From Alphaproteobacteria bacterium (GTDB lineage Bacteria > Pseudomonadota > Alphaproteobacteria > Geminicoccales > Geminicoccaceae), in contig JALSGP010000033.1 of assembly GCA_026982705.1 (NCBI GenBank), forward strand, positions 124,001 through 188,000: 64,000 nt of DNA. Reading direction: 5' to 3'. Position 1 is the first letter of the stretch. Each line of letters begins with the position of its first letter. Both the position numbers and the translations under genes were made by a program. Under the pieces are notes generated by a model that was given only the letters and a program-made list of their open reading frames with translations, was not told where the DNA came from and searched no databases. Positions 41,135 through 50,368 of the stretch are shown piece by piece.

Positions 41135-42385
41135 TCATGATGAAGGAAGCGGAGGGCGACGCTTCAAGAGGGGGCGGGCCGCGGCCAGCACCCCGAGCCC
41201 GGCGGCGAAGGCCGCGGCCTGGGCGGCGAAGGCGGTGGCCGGACCGCCCTCCGTCGCCGTCGCGAGGGCGCCCGCCACCAGTGCCGGCACCACCGTGTGC
41301 AGCACTCCCAGCACCGAGCTCGCCGCTCCGGCGATGCGGGCGTGGGGCTGCATGGCGAGGGCCAGCCCGTTGGCGGTGAGGGTGCTGAAGGCGAAGAGGG
41401 CGAGGCCGAAGAGGGGGAGGGTGGTGGCGACGGAGGCGAGGCCCAGGAGCGTGAGGGCGAGACCGCCGCCGCTCGCGAGGAGCCCCAGCCCCAGCGCCGC
41501 CGGCACCAGCCGCGCCAGCGACCGGTGGCGCACCAGCCGGGCGTTCACCAGATTGCCCGCCACCGAGAAGAGGGCGACACCGGCGAAGGCCAGACCGAAC
41601 CCGCCCGGCCCGAGGCCGAAGCCCTCCATGAACACCACCGGTGCCTCGCTCAGATAGACCAGGAGCACGGTGAAGGCGCAGATGACCACGAGCCCGTAGA
41701 CGCGCGAGCGGGGATGGCCCAGCACCGCCCGCCAGGCGGCGAGCCAGCGGCGCGGGGCCAGGGCCGTCGGATCGGGCGCGGGCAGCGTCTCCGGCAGCCA
41801 GCGATGGACGGCGAGGGCGGTGGCGGTGCCGTAGGCGGCGAGGAACAGGAAGATGGCCCGCCAGCCGCCGAGGGCCAGCAGCAGCGCGCCGAGACCGGGG
41901 GCGACGATGGGGGCGGTGACGAAGACCGCCATCACCAGCGACATCACCCCGGCCATGCGCGGGCCCTCGAACAGATCCCGCACCACCGCCCGCGCCAGCA
42001 CCGGCGCGGCCGCCGCCACCGCGCCCTGCAGCGTCCGCAGGACCAGCAGTCCCGGCAGCGAGCCGGCGGCGGCACAGGCGAGGCTGGTGGCAACGAAGGC
42101 GGCGAGACCGGCGAGCAGCACCGGCCGGCGCCCGAAGCGGTCGGCCAGCGAACCCACCAGCAGTTGCCCCGCGCCGAAGCCCGCGAAGAACAGGCCCACG
42201 GTGAGCTGGGCGAGGTCCACCGACCCGCCGAGATCGGCGGCCAGCGCCGGCACCGCCGGCAGCACGATGTCGGTGGTCATGGCGGAGATGCTCATGATCG
42301 CCGCCAGCAGCGGCACGAAGCCGGCCGGCGCGGCGGCCGGACGGTTCCCCGTGCGGACCGGAGCGGCGGAATCGGCCGGGGTCAA
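41135..42385 (-). CDS. Bcr/CflA-family drug efflux MFS transporter
   Basis: 416 aa with 12 membrane segments. Family signatures are MTTDIVLPAVPALAADLGGS in the first helix pair, QLLVGSLADRFGRRPVLLAG in loop 2-3 and VLRTLQGAVAAAAPVLARAVVRDLFEG. Such proteins export bicyclomycin, sulfonamides or other small molecules. The start is set at TTG 42385; an ATG start 30 residues in would cut into helix 1. No regulator gene is adjacent. Confidence 0.88.
   Translation of the reverse strand: MTPADSAAPVRTGNRPAAAPAGFVPLLAAIMSISAMTTDIVLPAVPALAADLGGSVDLAQLTVGLFFAGFGAGQLLVGSLADRFGRRPVLLAGLAAFVATSLACAAAGSLPGLLVLRTLQGAVAAAAPVLARAVVRDLFEGPRMAGVMSLVMAVFVTAPIVAPGLGALLLALGGWRAIFLFLAAYGTATALAVHRWLPETLPAPDPTALAPRRWLAAWRAVLGHPRSRVYGLVVICAFTVLLVYLSEAPVVFMEGFGLGPGGFGLAFAGVALFSVAGNLVNARLVRHRSLARLVPAALGLGLLASGGGLALTLLGLASVATTLPLFGLALFAFSTLTANGLALAMQPHARIAGAASSVLGVLHTVVPALVAGALATATEGGPATAFAAQAAAFAAGLGVLAAARPLLKRRPPLPSS
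41140..41168 (-). promoter_or_regulatory. RpoH-like promoter of the hsp20 pair
   Basis: CTTG (41168-41165), 18 nt, CCTTCAT (41146-41140), against the alphaproteobacterial RpoH pattern CTTG-N17/18-CYTATnT. It overlaps the end of the MFS gene and would give a leader of about 55 nt. Confidence 0.4.
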
Positions 42386-42413
42386 GCGGGACTCCCACGG
42401 GCGGACCGCCTCC

Positions 42414-42443
42414 GGCTTAGGCGAGGGATGTCGGCGCTGTCGA
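42414..42443 (-). promoter_or_regulatory. candidate promoter of the MFS transporter
   Basis: TCGACA (42443-42438), 18 nt, TAAGCC (42419-42414), about 28 nt before the TTG start. Confidence 0.4.
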
Positions 42444-42480
42444 GCGCGGGCGGCGCACGGCCGCCCCGCGCCCGTGGCGG

Positions 42481-42509
42481 TTGACAGCGCTCCGCCGCCG
42501 CCACAGCTT
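42481..42509 (+). promoter_or_regulatory. candidate thrS promoter
   Basis: A perfect -35 TTGACA (42481-42486) with a weak -10 CAGCTT (42504-42509) at 17 nt. A GC-rich inverted repeat precedes it (about 42450-42473). Confidence 0.35.
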
Positions 42510-42549
42510 CGCCATCGCGCAGATCCACGCCGGATCGAGGATTTCCGCC

Positions 42550-44550
42550 ATGAACGAGCACCGCGGCGCCACGGCCGAGGAGGTGCGGCGGGACGGAGCC
42601 GGAGGGGCCCGCCCCGTGTCCGTGACCCTGCCCGACGGGCGCATCCTCACCTTCGACCGTCCGCCCACCGGCTTCGAGATCGCCCGGGCCGTCGGCCGGC
42701 GGCTCGCCCGCGACGCGGTGGCGCTGGAGGTGGACGGGGAGATCCGCGATCTGGCGCGGCCGGTGGAGCGCGACGCCCGGGTGCGGATCGTCACCCTCGA
42801 CGATCCGGAGGCGCTGGAGATCATCCGCCACGACGCCGCCCACGTGATGGCGGAGGCGGTGCAGGAACTCTATCCCGGCACCCAGGTGACCATCGGTCCG
42901 CCCATCGAGACCGGCTTCTACTACGACTTCGCCCGTGACGAACCCTTCACGCCGGAGGATCTGGCGCGGATCGAGCGGCGCATGGCGGAGATCGTGCGCG
43001 AGGATCGCCCCTTCGTGCGCGAGGAGGTGTCGAGGGAGGAGGCACGGCGGCGCTTCGCCGAACTGGGGGAGACCTACAAGCTGGAGATCCTCGAGCAGAT
43101 CCCGGAGGATGAGCCCGTCACCATCTACCACCAGGGCGACTGGTTCGATCTCTGCCGCGGGCCCCACGGTCCCTCCACCGGCAAGATCGGCGCCTTCAAG
43201 CTGCTCAAGGTGGCGGGCGCCTACTGGCGCGGCGATCCGCGCAATCCGCAGCTCCAGCGCATCTACGGCACCGCCTTCCCGAAGAAGGAGCAGCTCGAGC
43301 GCTATCTGAAGCAGCTTGAGGAGGCCGAGAAGCGCGACCACCGCCGACTCGGCCGGGAGATGGACCTGTTCCACTTCCAGGAGGAGGCGCCGGGCTCCGC
43401 CTTCTGGCATTCCAGGGGCTGGACCCTGTGGCGGGTGATCGAGGACTACATGCGGCGTCAGCTCGAACGGCACGGGTACATCGAGGTGAAGACGCCGCAG
43501 CTCCTCGACCGCAGCCTGTGGGAGCGGTCCGGCCACTGGGACAAGTTCCGCGACAACATGTTCACGCTCGAATACGAGAACCGGGCCTTCGCCATCAAGC
43601 CCATGAACTGCCCGGGGCACGTGCAGATCTTCAACACGCGTCTGCGCAGCTATCGCGAGCTGCCGCTGCGCATGGCCGAGTTCGGCTCCTGTCACCGCAA
43701 GGAACCCTCGGGCGCCCTCCACGGTCTCATGCGGGTGCGCGCCTTCACCCAGGACGACGCCCACATCTTCTGCACCCCCGAACAGATCGCCGACGAGACC
43801 GCCGCCTTCTGCGATCTGCTGCGTCGGGTCTACCGCGACTTCGGCTTCGAGGAGGTGCACATCAAATTCGCCGACCGGCCGGCGGTGCGCGCCGGCGACG
43901 ACGCCGTGTGGGACCAGGCCGAGGCGGCGCTGTGGCGGGCGGTGCGCGAGACCGGCCTCGAGGTCGCCCTCAACCCGGGCGAGGGGGCCTTCTACGGTCC
44001 CAAGCTCGAATTCGTGCTCAAGGACGCCATCGGCCGCGACTGGCAGTGCGGCACCCTGCAGGTGGACTTCGTGCTGCCGGAGCGGCTGGACGCCTCCTAC
44101 GTGGGCCCGGACGGCGCCAAACACCGGCCGGTGATGCTGCACCGGGCCATCCTCGGCAGTTTCGAGCGCTTCATCGGCGTGCTGCTGGAGCACTACGCCG
44201 GTCGGCTGCCGCTGTGGCTGGCGCCGGTGCAGGTGGTGGTGGCGACCATCACCAACGACGCGGACTCCTACGCCGGCGAGGTGGCGGCGAAGCTGCGCGC
44301 GGCCGGCCTGCGGGTCGAACTCGACCTGCGTCCGGACAAGATCTCCTACAAGGTCCGTGAGCACAGCCTCGCCAAGGTGCCGGTGATCCTGGCGGTGGGC
44401 CGCCGCGAGGTGGAGGCGCGGAGCGTCGCGCTGCGCCGCCTGGGCGAGAGGGGCCAACGGACCCTCACGCTGGATGCGGCGGTGGAGGCCCTGGTCGCCG
44501 AGGCCACGCCACCGGACCTGCGGGCGGAGGCGCGCGGCGCATCCGGGTGA
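42550..44550 (+). CDS. thrS: threonyl-tRNA synthetase
   Basis: 666 aa. N-terminal TGS domain ([27 protein letters not shown]), editing domain with [25 protein letters not shown], class II core with zinc ligands Cys in [12 protein letters not shown], His in [11 protein letters not shown] and His in [14 protein letters not shown], and a C-terminal anticodon-binding domain ([20 protein letters not shown]). The ATG at 42550 follows CGAGGA; the TTG further upstream in frame is the -35 element. It charges tRNA-Thr; a tRNA-Thr(GGU) gene lies at 18476. Confidence 0.97.
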   Translation: MNEHRGATAEEVRRDGAGGARPVSVTLPDGRILTFDRPPTGFEIARAVGRRLARDAVALEVDGEIRDLARPVERDARVRIVTLDDPEALEIIRHDAAHVMAEAVQELYPGTQVTIGPPIETGFYYDFARDEPFTPEDLARIERRMAEIVREDRPFVREEVSREEARRRFAELGETYKLEILEQIPEDEPVTIYHQGDWFDLCRGPHGPSTGKIGAFKLLKVAGAYWRGDPRNPQLQRIYGTAFPKKEQLERYLKQLEEAEKRDHRRLGREMDLFHFQEEAPGSAFWHSRGWTLWRVIEDYMRRQLERHGYIEVKTPQLLDRSLWERSGHWDKFRDNMFTLEYENRAFAIKPMNCPGHVQIFNTRLRSYRELPLRMAEFGSCHRKEPSGALHGLMRVRAFTQDDAHIFCTPEQIADETAAFCDLLRRVYRDFGFEEVHIKFADRPAVRAGDDAVWDQAEAALWRAVRETGLEVALNPGEGAFYGPKLEFVLKDAIGRDWQCGTLQVDFVLPERLDASYVGPDGAKHRPVMLHRAILGSFERFIGVLLEHYAGRLPLWLAPVQVVVATITNDADSYAGEVAAKLRAAGLRVELDLRPDKISYKVREHSLAKVPVILAVGRREVEARSVALRRLGERGQRTLTLDAAVEALVAEATPPDLRAEARGASG

Positions 44551-44592
44551 GGCCCGGCGGTCACGGTGGCGTGAGAGGAGAGCCTCCCGCCC

Positions 44593-44623
44593 TTGCGTCC
44601 CGTGCCGGTCGAAGGGATATAAG
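44593..44623 (+). promoter_or_regulatory. candidate promoter of the secreted protein
   Basis: TTGCGT (44593-44598), 19 nt, TATAAG (44618-44623). The spacing is long, but the -10 is the best in the neighbourhood. Confidence 0.3.
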
Positions 44624-44639
44624 ACTGGGTCGTGTTCCG

Positions 44640-45239
44640 ATGGGAGAGTGGACCGTGCGCTGGGCCCGGGTGGTCGTGACCCTGGCAGGACTGGCGGCGG
44701 CGTGGCCGGGTCACGCGGCGGCGGTCGACATGGTCGCCGGTGACTATGTCTATCTCGCCACCGGTCCCGCGCCGGCGAGCGTGGACGAGCCGGGCCTGGT
44801 GTTCGCCTTCACGCCGCGCAGCCGCGTCTGGCTCACGCTCGGCTCCGACCGCGCCCTGCGGCGCAGCACGGATCGGCTCGCCCTCGCCACGCCGCGGCCC
44901 GGGGCCGCGGGCGCCCCGGGCGAGACGCGTCACGGCCTCGTGGTGGGCGGGGCCTTCGCCACCGGCGGTGTCGTCGTCGGCGCCTTCTACGCCCGCCCCG
45001 AGGTGGGCGGGGTGCCGGGGGATCTGGTGGGTGCCGGGCTGCGCATGGGCCCGCTGGTGGCGCGCCTCGGCGTCGTCCATCCCGATCCCGCCGCCGGCGA
45101 AGCCGGCGACATCCTCCTCTTCGGCACCGAGCTCGCCGCCACCTCGTGGCTCGCCCTCGAGAGCGACTTCGCCCTCGGCCTCGGCGAGGCCGACCGCTCC
45201 ATGGCGGCGGGACGGATCGGCATCCGCGTCGACTTCTGA
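44640..45239 (+). CDS. secreted protein of unknown function
   Basis: 199 aa with a Sec signal peptide (VRWARVVVTLAGLAAAWPGHAAA, cleaved near residue 27). The mature part alternates Gly and hydrophobic residues (GLVVGGAFATGGVVVGAFYARPEVGG, GAGLRMGPLVARLGVVHP) and ends in a terminal Phe (GRIGIRVDF), features of an outer-membrane beta-barrel. No cysteines and no recognised domain. The ATG at 44640 was chosen from the signal peptide. Function not known. Confidence 0.72.
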   Translation: MGEWTVRWARVVVTLAGLAAAWPGHAAAVDMVAGDYVYLATGPAPASVDEPGLVFAFTPRSRVWLTLGSDRALRRSTDRLALATPRPGAAGAPGETRHGLVVGGAFATGGVVVGAFYARPEVGGVPGDLVGAGLRMGPLVARLGVVHPDPAAGEAGDILLFGTELAATSWLALESDFALGLGEADRSMAAGRIGIRVDF

Positions 45240-45294
45240 CCTTTCCCGGCCGCACGCGGCACGCCACATCCGCTCCGGCCGAGAGGAGCGGATC

Positions 45295-46203
45295 ATGGGC
45301 GTGCTGTTCTGTTTCGGCTGCGGCTACGTGGCCTCGCATCTGGCCCGGCGGCTGCGGGCGCGGGGATGGAATGTGCGCGGGACCGTGCGCGATCCCGCCC
45401 GTCTCGCCGCCCTGCGCGAGGCCGGCATCGAGGGCTGGGTGTTCCGCCGCGACCGTCCCCTCGCCGATCCCGCCCGCGCCCTCGCCGGCGTCACCCATGT
45501 GCTCCATTCCATTCCGCCGGACGAGGCCGGCGATCCCGTGCTCGATGTCCACGGCGATCATCTGCGGCGCCTCGCGACGCTGCGCTGGGTGGGCTGGCTC
45601 GGCACCACCGCCGTCTATGGGGATCGCGGCGGCGCGTGGGTGGACGAGGAGGACGAGCCCCGTCCCACCCTGGCCCGGGCGCGGCGGCGGCTCGCGGCGG
45701 AGCGGGCCTGGCTCGCGAGCGGCCTTCCCGTCCATGTCTTTCGCCTCGCCGGCATCTACGGCCCCGGTCGCAATCCGCTCCGCAATCTCCTGGACGGGCG
45801 GGCCCATCGCATCGTCAAGCCCGGCCAGGTCTTCGGCCGCATCCACGTGGAGGATCTGGTGCGGGTGCTGGAGGCCAGCATGGCCCGCCCCCATCCGGGC
45901 CGCGTCTACAACGTGGCCGACGACGAGCCGGCACCGCCGCAGGACGTGGTGGCCTTCGCGGCGGCCCTGCTGGGGGTCGAGCCGCCGCCGGAGATCCCCT
46001 TCGAAGAGGCGGAGCTCTCGCCGGCGGCCCGCGCCTTCTACGCCGACTGCCGACGCGTGCGCAACGACCGCATCAAGCGGGAGTTGGGCGTGGTGCTGCG
46101 CTATCCCACCTATCGTGAGGGACTGCGGGCGCTGCTCGCGGTGGAGCGGGCGGCCGGCGCCGGCGGCGGCTCCACCGAGAGCCCCAGCCGCGCCAACACG
46201 TAG
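45295..46203 (+). CDS. NAD-dependent epimerase/dehydratase family protein (YeeZ-like)
   Basis: 302 aa. N-terminal dinucleotide motif VLFCFGCGYVASHLARRLRARG, VTHVLHSIPPDE, WLGTTAVYGDRGGAWVDE, FRLAGIYGPGRNPLRNLLDG and RIHVEDLVRVLEASM mark an extended SDR. The usual catalytic Tyr-x-x-x-Lys is not obvious, as in YeeZ-type members. Its last 31 codons overlap the convergent ampG end by 94 nt; the tail (AGAGGGSTESPSRANT) looks like an extension. Substrate unknown. Confidence 0.82.
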   Translation: MGVLFCFGCGYVASHLARRLRARGWNVRGTVRDPARLAALREAGIEGWVFRRDRPLADPARALAGVTHVLHSIPPDEAGDPVLDVHGDHLRRLATLRWVGWLGTTAVYGDRGGAWVDEEDEPRPTLARARRRLAAERAWLASGLPVHVFRLAGIYGPGRNPLRNLLDGRAHRIVKPGQVFGRIHVEDLVRVLEASMARPHPGRVYNVADDEPAPPQDVVAFAAALLGVEPPPEIPFEEAELSPAARAFYADCRRVRNDRIKRELGVVLRYPTYREGLRALLAVERAAGAGGGSTESPSRANT

Positions 46204-48086
46204 AGCAGCGCCAGCGCCGGCAGCGCCGCGAGGGCGGAGCCGGCGAAGAAGGCCTCCCAGCCGAGGGCGTCCACGAAGAAGCCGGAGCTCGGCACGATCA
46301 CGAACTTGCCGAAGAGCTGCATGAAGGAGGTCAGCAGCGCGTACTGCACCGCCGTGTAGTGGACGTTGCAGAGGGAGGACAGATAGGCGACGAACACCGC
46401 CGTGCCGAGCCCACCCGAGAGGTTCTCGATCAGGATCACCAGGTGGAAGAGCGCCAGCATCAGCGTCCCGAAGCCGGCCTCGTCGAGGCCCAGCGCGGCG
46501 GCGCCCAGGGCGTGGGCGCGGGCCAGCAGCAGGAAGGCCAGGTTGGAGGCCGCCATCACCACCACCGCCAGCGCCATGGAACGTATGAGACCGAGGCGGT
46601 AGACCACGGCACCGCCCACGAGTCCGCCGAGGAGCGTCATCCACAGGCCGAAGGTCTTGGACACCCAGGCGATCTGGGCCTTGGTGAAGCCCATCTCGAT
46701 GTAGAAGGGATTGGCCATGAGGGTGAGCAGCACGTCGCTGGCCTTGAACACCGAGATCAGCGCCAGCACCAGGACCGCCGCCGCCACGCCGTGGCGGGCG
46801 AAGAAGTCGTAGAAGGGCTCCACCACCGCCCGCCTCACCCACAGATGGAGACGCGATTCCCGCTCCACCGGCGTGAGACCGAAGACGGCGACGAAGCTCC
46901 GCGAGAAATAGGGCACGCCGTAGGCCCAGACGGCCACCAGGAAGCGGATCCAGAAGCCCGCCACCAACAGCCAGATCGGGGCGGTGAACGCGGCGGGATC
47001 GAAGCCGGTCCCGCCCAGCAGCAGGGCGGTGCCGTCGGCCAGGAGGAACAGCGCGCCGAGGAACAGCCAGGCATAGGGCTTCGCCAGCACCAGCGGGGCC
47101 TCGGCCAGGAGGTGGGCGAGGACCGCCAGCACCGACCAGGCCATGGCCACCAGTGCCCAGTTGCGCAGCAGGCGGGGCGCGTCCTCGACCCGGCGCAGCA
47201 GGGCGAGGGCGGTGGCGATCCCCAGGGCCACCACCGCGCCGTCGAGGATCGCCACCGGAGTCCACAGGCGCGATCGCGGGCCGAGGTCGTAGAGAAGGGT
47301 GAAGAGCCAGGAGAGGGGTTCCACCAGCAGCAGCCAGCCCACCACCAGCAGCGGGACGAGGCCGAGGGCGGTCCCGCGGTCGCCCCGCACCGCCCGTTCC
47401 CGGCCCAGCCGGTCGGGATCCCCGGGACCGGCCGCCGCCACCCCGGGCCCCTCCTCGGCGGGCTCGCGCACCAGCAGCACCGTGCCCACACCCACCAGCA
47501 CCAGGAGCGCCATGGCGGTATAGGCGGTGGACCAGCCGAAGGCGTCGGCCACCAGCAGCGCCCCGGCCGTCGCCACCCACATGCCGATGCGATAGCCCAG
47601 CACCACCACGCCGGCACCGGCGCCCAGCTCCTCACGGGGCAGGATCTCGATGCGGTAGGCGTCGATGGCGATGTCCTGGGTGGCGGAACAGAAGGCCACC
47701 AGCAGGGCGCAGACGGCGGTGGCGGCGAGGCCGGTGGCGGGATCGGTCCGGCCCAGGGCGAAGATGGAGGCGATGAGGCCGATCTGGGCGGCGAGGATCC
47801 AGCCGCGGCGGCGGCCGAGCAGGGTGGTGAGGGGCGGCAGCGGCAGGCGGTCCACCAGCGGCGCCCAGGCGAACTTGAAGGTGTAGGGGGCGAAGACGTA
47901 GGCGAAGAGACCGATGGCGCTCTTGGAGGTGCCCACCTCGGCGAGCCAGGTGGAGAGGGTGGTGGCCACCAGCATGATGGGGAGGCCGCTGGAGAAGCCG
48001 AGGGCGAGGATGGCGATCACCCGCGGATCGCGATAGACCCGCCACGCTTCCCGCCAGCCCGCCACGCGCGCCGCCACCGAGGCCAT
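46110..48086 (-). CDS. ampG: AmpG family muropeptide MFS permease
   Basis: 658 aa, longer than E. coli AmpG (491) by extra membrane segments and a central loop. Hallmarks: LGFSSGLPIMLVATTLSTWLAEVG, YTFKFAWAPLVDRLPLP, AFCSATQDIAIDAYRIEILP, VLGYRIGMWVATAGA, FIEMGFTKAQIAWVSK-like segment and GLGTAVFVAYLSSLCN. It imports anhydro-muropeptides for cell-wall recycling and beta-lactamase induction. ATG at 48086; about 14 hydrophobic segments. Confidence 0.9.
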   Translation of the reverse strand: MASVAARVAGWREAWRVYRDPRVIAILALGFSSGLPIMLVATTLSTWLAEVGTSKSAIGLFAYVFAPYTFKFAWAPLVDRLPLPPLTTLLGRRRGWILAAQIGLIASIFALGRTDPATGLAATAVCALLVAFCSATQDIAIDAYRIEILPREELGAGAGVVVLGYRIGMWVATAGALLVADAFGWSTAYTAMALLVLVGVGTVLLVREPAEEGPGVAAAGPGDPDRLGRERAVRGDRGTALGLVPLLVVGWLLLVEPLSWLFTLLYDLGPRSRLWTPVAILDGAVVALGIATALALLRRVEDAPRLLRNWALVAMAWSVLAVLAHLLAEAPLVLAKPYAWLFLGALFLLADGTALLLGGTGFDPAAFTAPIWLLVAGFWIRFLVAVWAYGVPYFSRSFVAVFGLTPVERESRLHLWVRRAVVEPFYDFFARHGVAAAVLVLALISVFKASDVLLTLMANPFYIEMGFTKAQIAWVSKTFGLWMTLLGGLVGGAVVYRLGLIRSMALAVVVMAASNLAFLLLARAHALGAAALGLDEAGFGTLMLALFHLVILIENLSGGLGTAVFVAYLSSLCNVHYTAVQYALLTSFMQLFGKFVIVPSSGFFVDALGWEAFFAGSALAALPALALLYVLARLGLSVEPPPAPAARSTASSARSPSR

Positions 48087-48201
48087 GGTCCGCTCCCGCC
48101 CGACGGTTCCCGTCCGGTGGTACGACGGATCGCACCGGATGCGAAGGGGGCGGCCGCCGCCGCCCCCCGATCGCCGGACCGGCTCCTTCGCGCCGGTACC
48201 A

Positions 48202-48801
48202 TCAGAAGAACCGCTCGGGCACGGTGATGATGTCGCCCGGCTGGATGGGCGTGTTGCCCGGCACCACCACCGGCGGCGCGTCGGCCCCGCCGCGCTGGAG
48301 CAGGATGCCGTTCTGCTTGGCGCGGAAGGTGAAGCCGCCGGCCTTGGCGACGGCGTTGAGGACCGTCATGCCCGGTTCGTAGGGGTACTGTCCGGGCTCT
48401 TTGACCTCGCCGAGGATGTAGAAGGGGCGATAGTTGAGGATCTCGACGCTGATCTTGGGATTGACGAGATAGCCGTCGCCGTAGCGGCGCTCCAGCTCGT
48501 CCTCCAGTTCGCGGGCGGTGAGCCCCTCGGCCCTGACCTCGCCGATGAGCGGCAACGACAGGTAGCCGTTGCCGTCCACCTCGAATTCGCCGGACAGATC
48601 CTCGTGGCGGAAGACGGTGATCTTGACCTTGTCGCCGGTACCGAGCCGGTAGGGTTCCTCCTTCAGTTTCACCGCCTTGCCCGTCACCGGATCCACCGGC
48701 ACCGGCGCGATCTCCGGTGCGCTGGTACAGCCGGCCAGGCCTCCCAGCGCCGTACCCGCGATCACCGTCGCCCCCAGTCGCAGGATTCCACGCCGTTTCA
48801 T
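48202..48801 (-). CDS. Wza-like polysaccharide export lipoprotein
   Basis: 199 aa, lipoprotein with lipobox LAGC (Cys about residue 25). Poly_export domain YRLGTGDKVKITVFRHEDLSGEFEVDGNGYLSLPLIGEV and ELERRYGDGYLVNPKISVEIL, then one SLBB domain FYILGEVKEPGQYPYEPGMTVLNAVAKAGGFTFRA. It lacks the C-terminal membrane helix of E. coli Wza. It forms the outer-membrane side of an exopolysaccharide secretion channel; the usual Wzc kinase and glycosyltransferases are not in this window. Confidence 0.9.
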   Translation of the reverse strand: MKRRGILRLGATVIAGTALGGLAGCTSAPEIAPVPVDPVTGKAVKLKEEPYRLGTGDKVKITVFRHEDLSGEFEVDGNGYLSLPLIGEVRAEGLTARELEDELERRYGDGYLVNPKISVEILNYRPFYILGEVKEPGQYPYEPGMTVLNAVAKAGGFTFRAKQNGILLQRGGADAPPVVVPGNTPIQPGDIITVPERFF

Positions 48802-48870
48802 CGACCGTCCCCCCTCGCGTCGCTCCGGTCAACCGGCTGAATACACGCCCTTTTCCGCCTCGACCGGCCT

Positions 48871-48899
48871 CACCTAAGCGAAGGGGGCGGACGGGACAA
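48871..48899 (-). promoter_or_regulatory. promoter of the Wza-like gene
   Basis: TTGTCC (48899-48894), 17 nt, TAGGTG (48876-48871), in the gap between the barrel gene and the lipoprotein gene, so the two can be expressed independently. Confidence 0.5.
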
Positions 48900-48934
48900 G
48901 CCCGGCCGCCCCGTTACCGGAAGCATGGTCCCGT

Positions 48935-50149
48935 TCAGCGCTGCAGGCGGATGCCACCGCGCACGACGTGACGATCGTACTCGGCGTTGTTGTCGTCGGA
49001 GGAGCGGGTCTGGAAGTTGTAGCTCACGCCCACCGCCAGCCAGCGGTTGACGGTGTAGTTGACGCCCGCCCCCAGGGAGATGGTGTCGTCGGAGCGGGCC
49101 GTGTCCTCGAAGTCGTCGCGCATGTAGCTGGCCGAACCCACGAGTTCCACGTTGCGGCGGAGCTGGTGGCTCACCGACACCGACACCTGCTTGCGGAAGC
49201 GGGCCGAGGCGGTGTTGCCGCCGAAGGTGACCGTGGTCTCCTGGAGATCGGCCAGCGCGCCGATGGCGACGGTGGTGAGCGGCGTCGGCGTCCAGGTCAG
49301 ATTGACGACCGCGTTGAAGCCGGTGGTGGAGTCGAGGGCATTGTCGTCGGGGTCGTGGTGGGCGATGCCGACGGCCGCCTCGCCGATCAGCAGACGGCTC
49401 ATCTCCACCTCGACGCCGACACGGGCCGCCCACGCCTTGCTCTCGCGGTCGACACCGTTGTCGTCCGGCGTCTGATCGTAGTCGGTGATCCGGTATTCAC
49501 CCTCGCCGAAGACGCCGATGGCCGGCGAGACGCGCACGCCGCCGCGGAGGCTGAAGGCGTAGCGGTTGTGGTCGCGGTCGTCGTTGTTGAAGCCCGGCAC
49601 GTCCTCGTAGTCGTTGCGCGAGACGGTGATGCCCGGCTGGACGAAGAAGCGGTTGAACTCGTGCCGGTAGGTGAGGCTGCCGACCAGGTTCAGATACTTG
49701 GTGACGTCGGAATTGTTGCCGGGGGTCCGATCGGGCGCGGCGGCGTCCTCGTGCAGCCGGGCGGCGCGCAGACCGATCCGGAGCGCCTGCATGCGGGAGA
49801 TGTCGACCCGCCCCAGCACGCTGGCGCCGAAGTCGAGATAGTTCTGGGAGGTCTCGTCGAGATAGAAACCACCCTCGGCGAAGATCAGCGCCTCCAGCGC
49901 GTGGCGCGACCAGGTGGAGCGGGCCTCGAGTTCCGGCCGCACCACGAAGGCGAGGTCACTGTTCTCATGGTTGGGCTCGGCGTAGACGTTGCTGTCGAAC
50001 TGGGCGCTCGCGTTCAGCCGCGGATAGAGCAGGAAGGCCCCGGCGCGCATGCCGAGGGGCTCCAGCGGACCGGCTTCCTGTGCCATGGCGGCCAGCGGCG
50101 TCACCAGGACGCCCGAGGCGAGGAGAGCGGATGCCAGGGATCTGCGCAC
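48935..50149 (-). CDS. outer-membrane beta-barrel protein of exopolysaccharide type
   Basis: 404 aa. GTG start at 50149 with GGAGG spaced 9 nt; MRRSLASALLASGVLVTPLAAMAQE is then a clean signal peptide (cleavage at AMA-Q). The mature chain has many amphipathic strands ending with a terminal aromatic-poor RLQR, and contains YPRLNASAQFDSNVYAEPNHENSDLAFVVRPELEARS, typical of the beta-barrel proteins that sit with Wza in alphaproteobacterial capsule clusters. An upstream ATG (50212) in frame gives no signal peptide at the right place. Probably a porin or polysaccharide channel accessory. Confidence 0.83.
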   Translation of the reverse strand: MRRSLASALLASGVLVTPLAAMAQEAGPLEPLGMRAGAFLLYPRLNASAQFDSNVYAEPNHENSDLAFVVRPELEARSTWSRHALEALIFAEGGFYLDETSQNYLDFGASVLGRVDISRMQALRIGLRAARLHEDAAAPDRTPGNNSDVTKYLNLVGSLTYRHEFNRFFVQPGITVSRNDYEDVPGFNNDDRDHNRYAFSLRGGVRVSPAIGVFGEGEYRITDYDQTPDDNGVDRESKAWAARVGVEVEMSRLLIGEAAVGIAHHDPDDNALDSTTGFNAVVNLTWTPTPLTTVAIGALADLQETTVTFGGNTASARFRKQVSVSVSHQLRRNVELVGSASYMRDDFEDTARSDDTISLGAGVNYTVNRWLAVGVSYNFQTRSSDDNNAEYDRHVVRGGIRLQR

Positions 50150-50368
50150 GGCGACACCTCCGACGGTTGAGCTATGGTCCCACAGGCGGGCTCGACGGAC
50201 CGCGACCCGCATGGCGCCACCCCTTGAGTAGAACCGCGAGGTGGACGATGGCAAGCATCGTGACCACCGTCACGCGATGGAGACACCGGGCGCGCATGCG
50301 GTTCCCGCACGCTTGTCGCAGCCGTGCAACACTCCCAGCTAGGAGGACGGCAGCGACGGAGGCTCGGC

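Noticed and set aside
42450-42473. Terminator hairpin upstream of thrS
   Set aside because: The repeat has a bulge and no T-run, and lies between two divergent promoters, so it may be only a by-product of GC-rich sequence.
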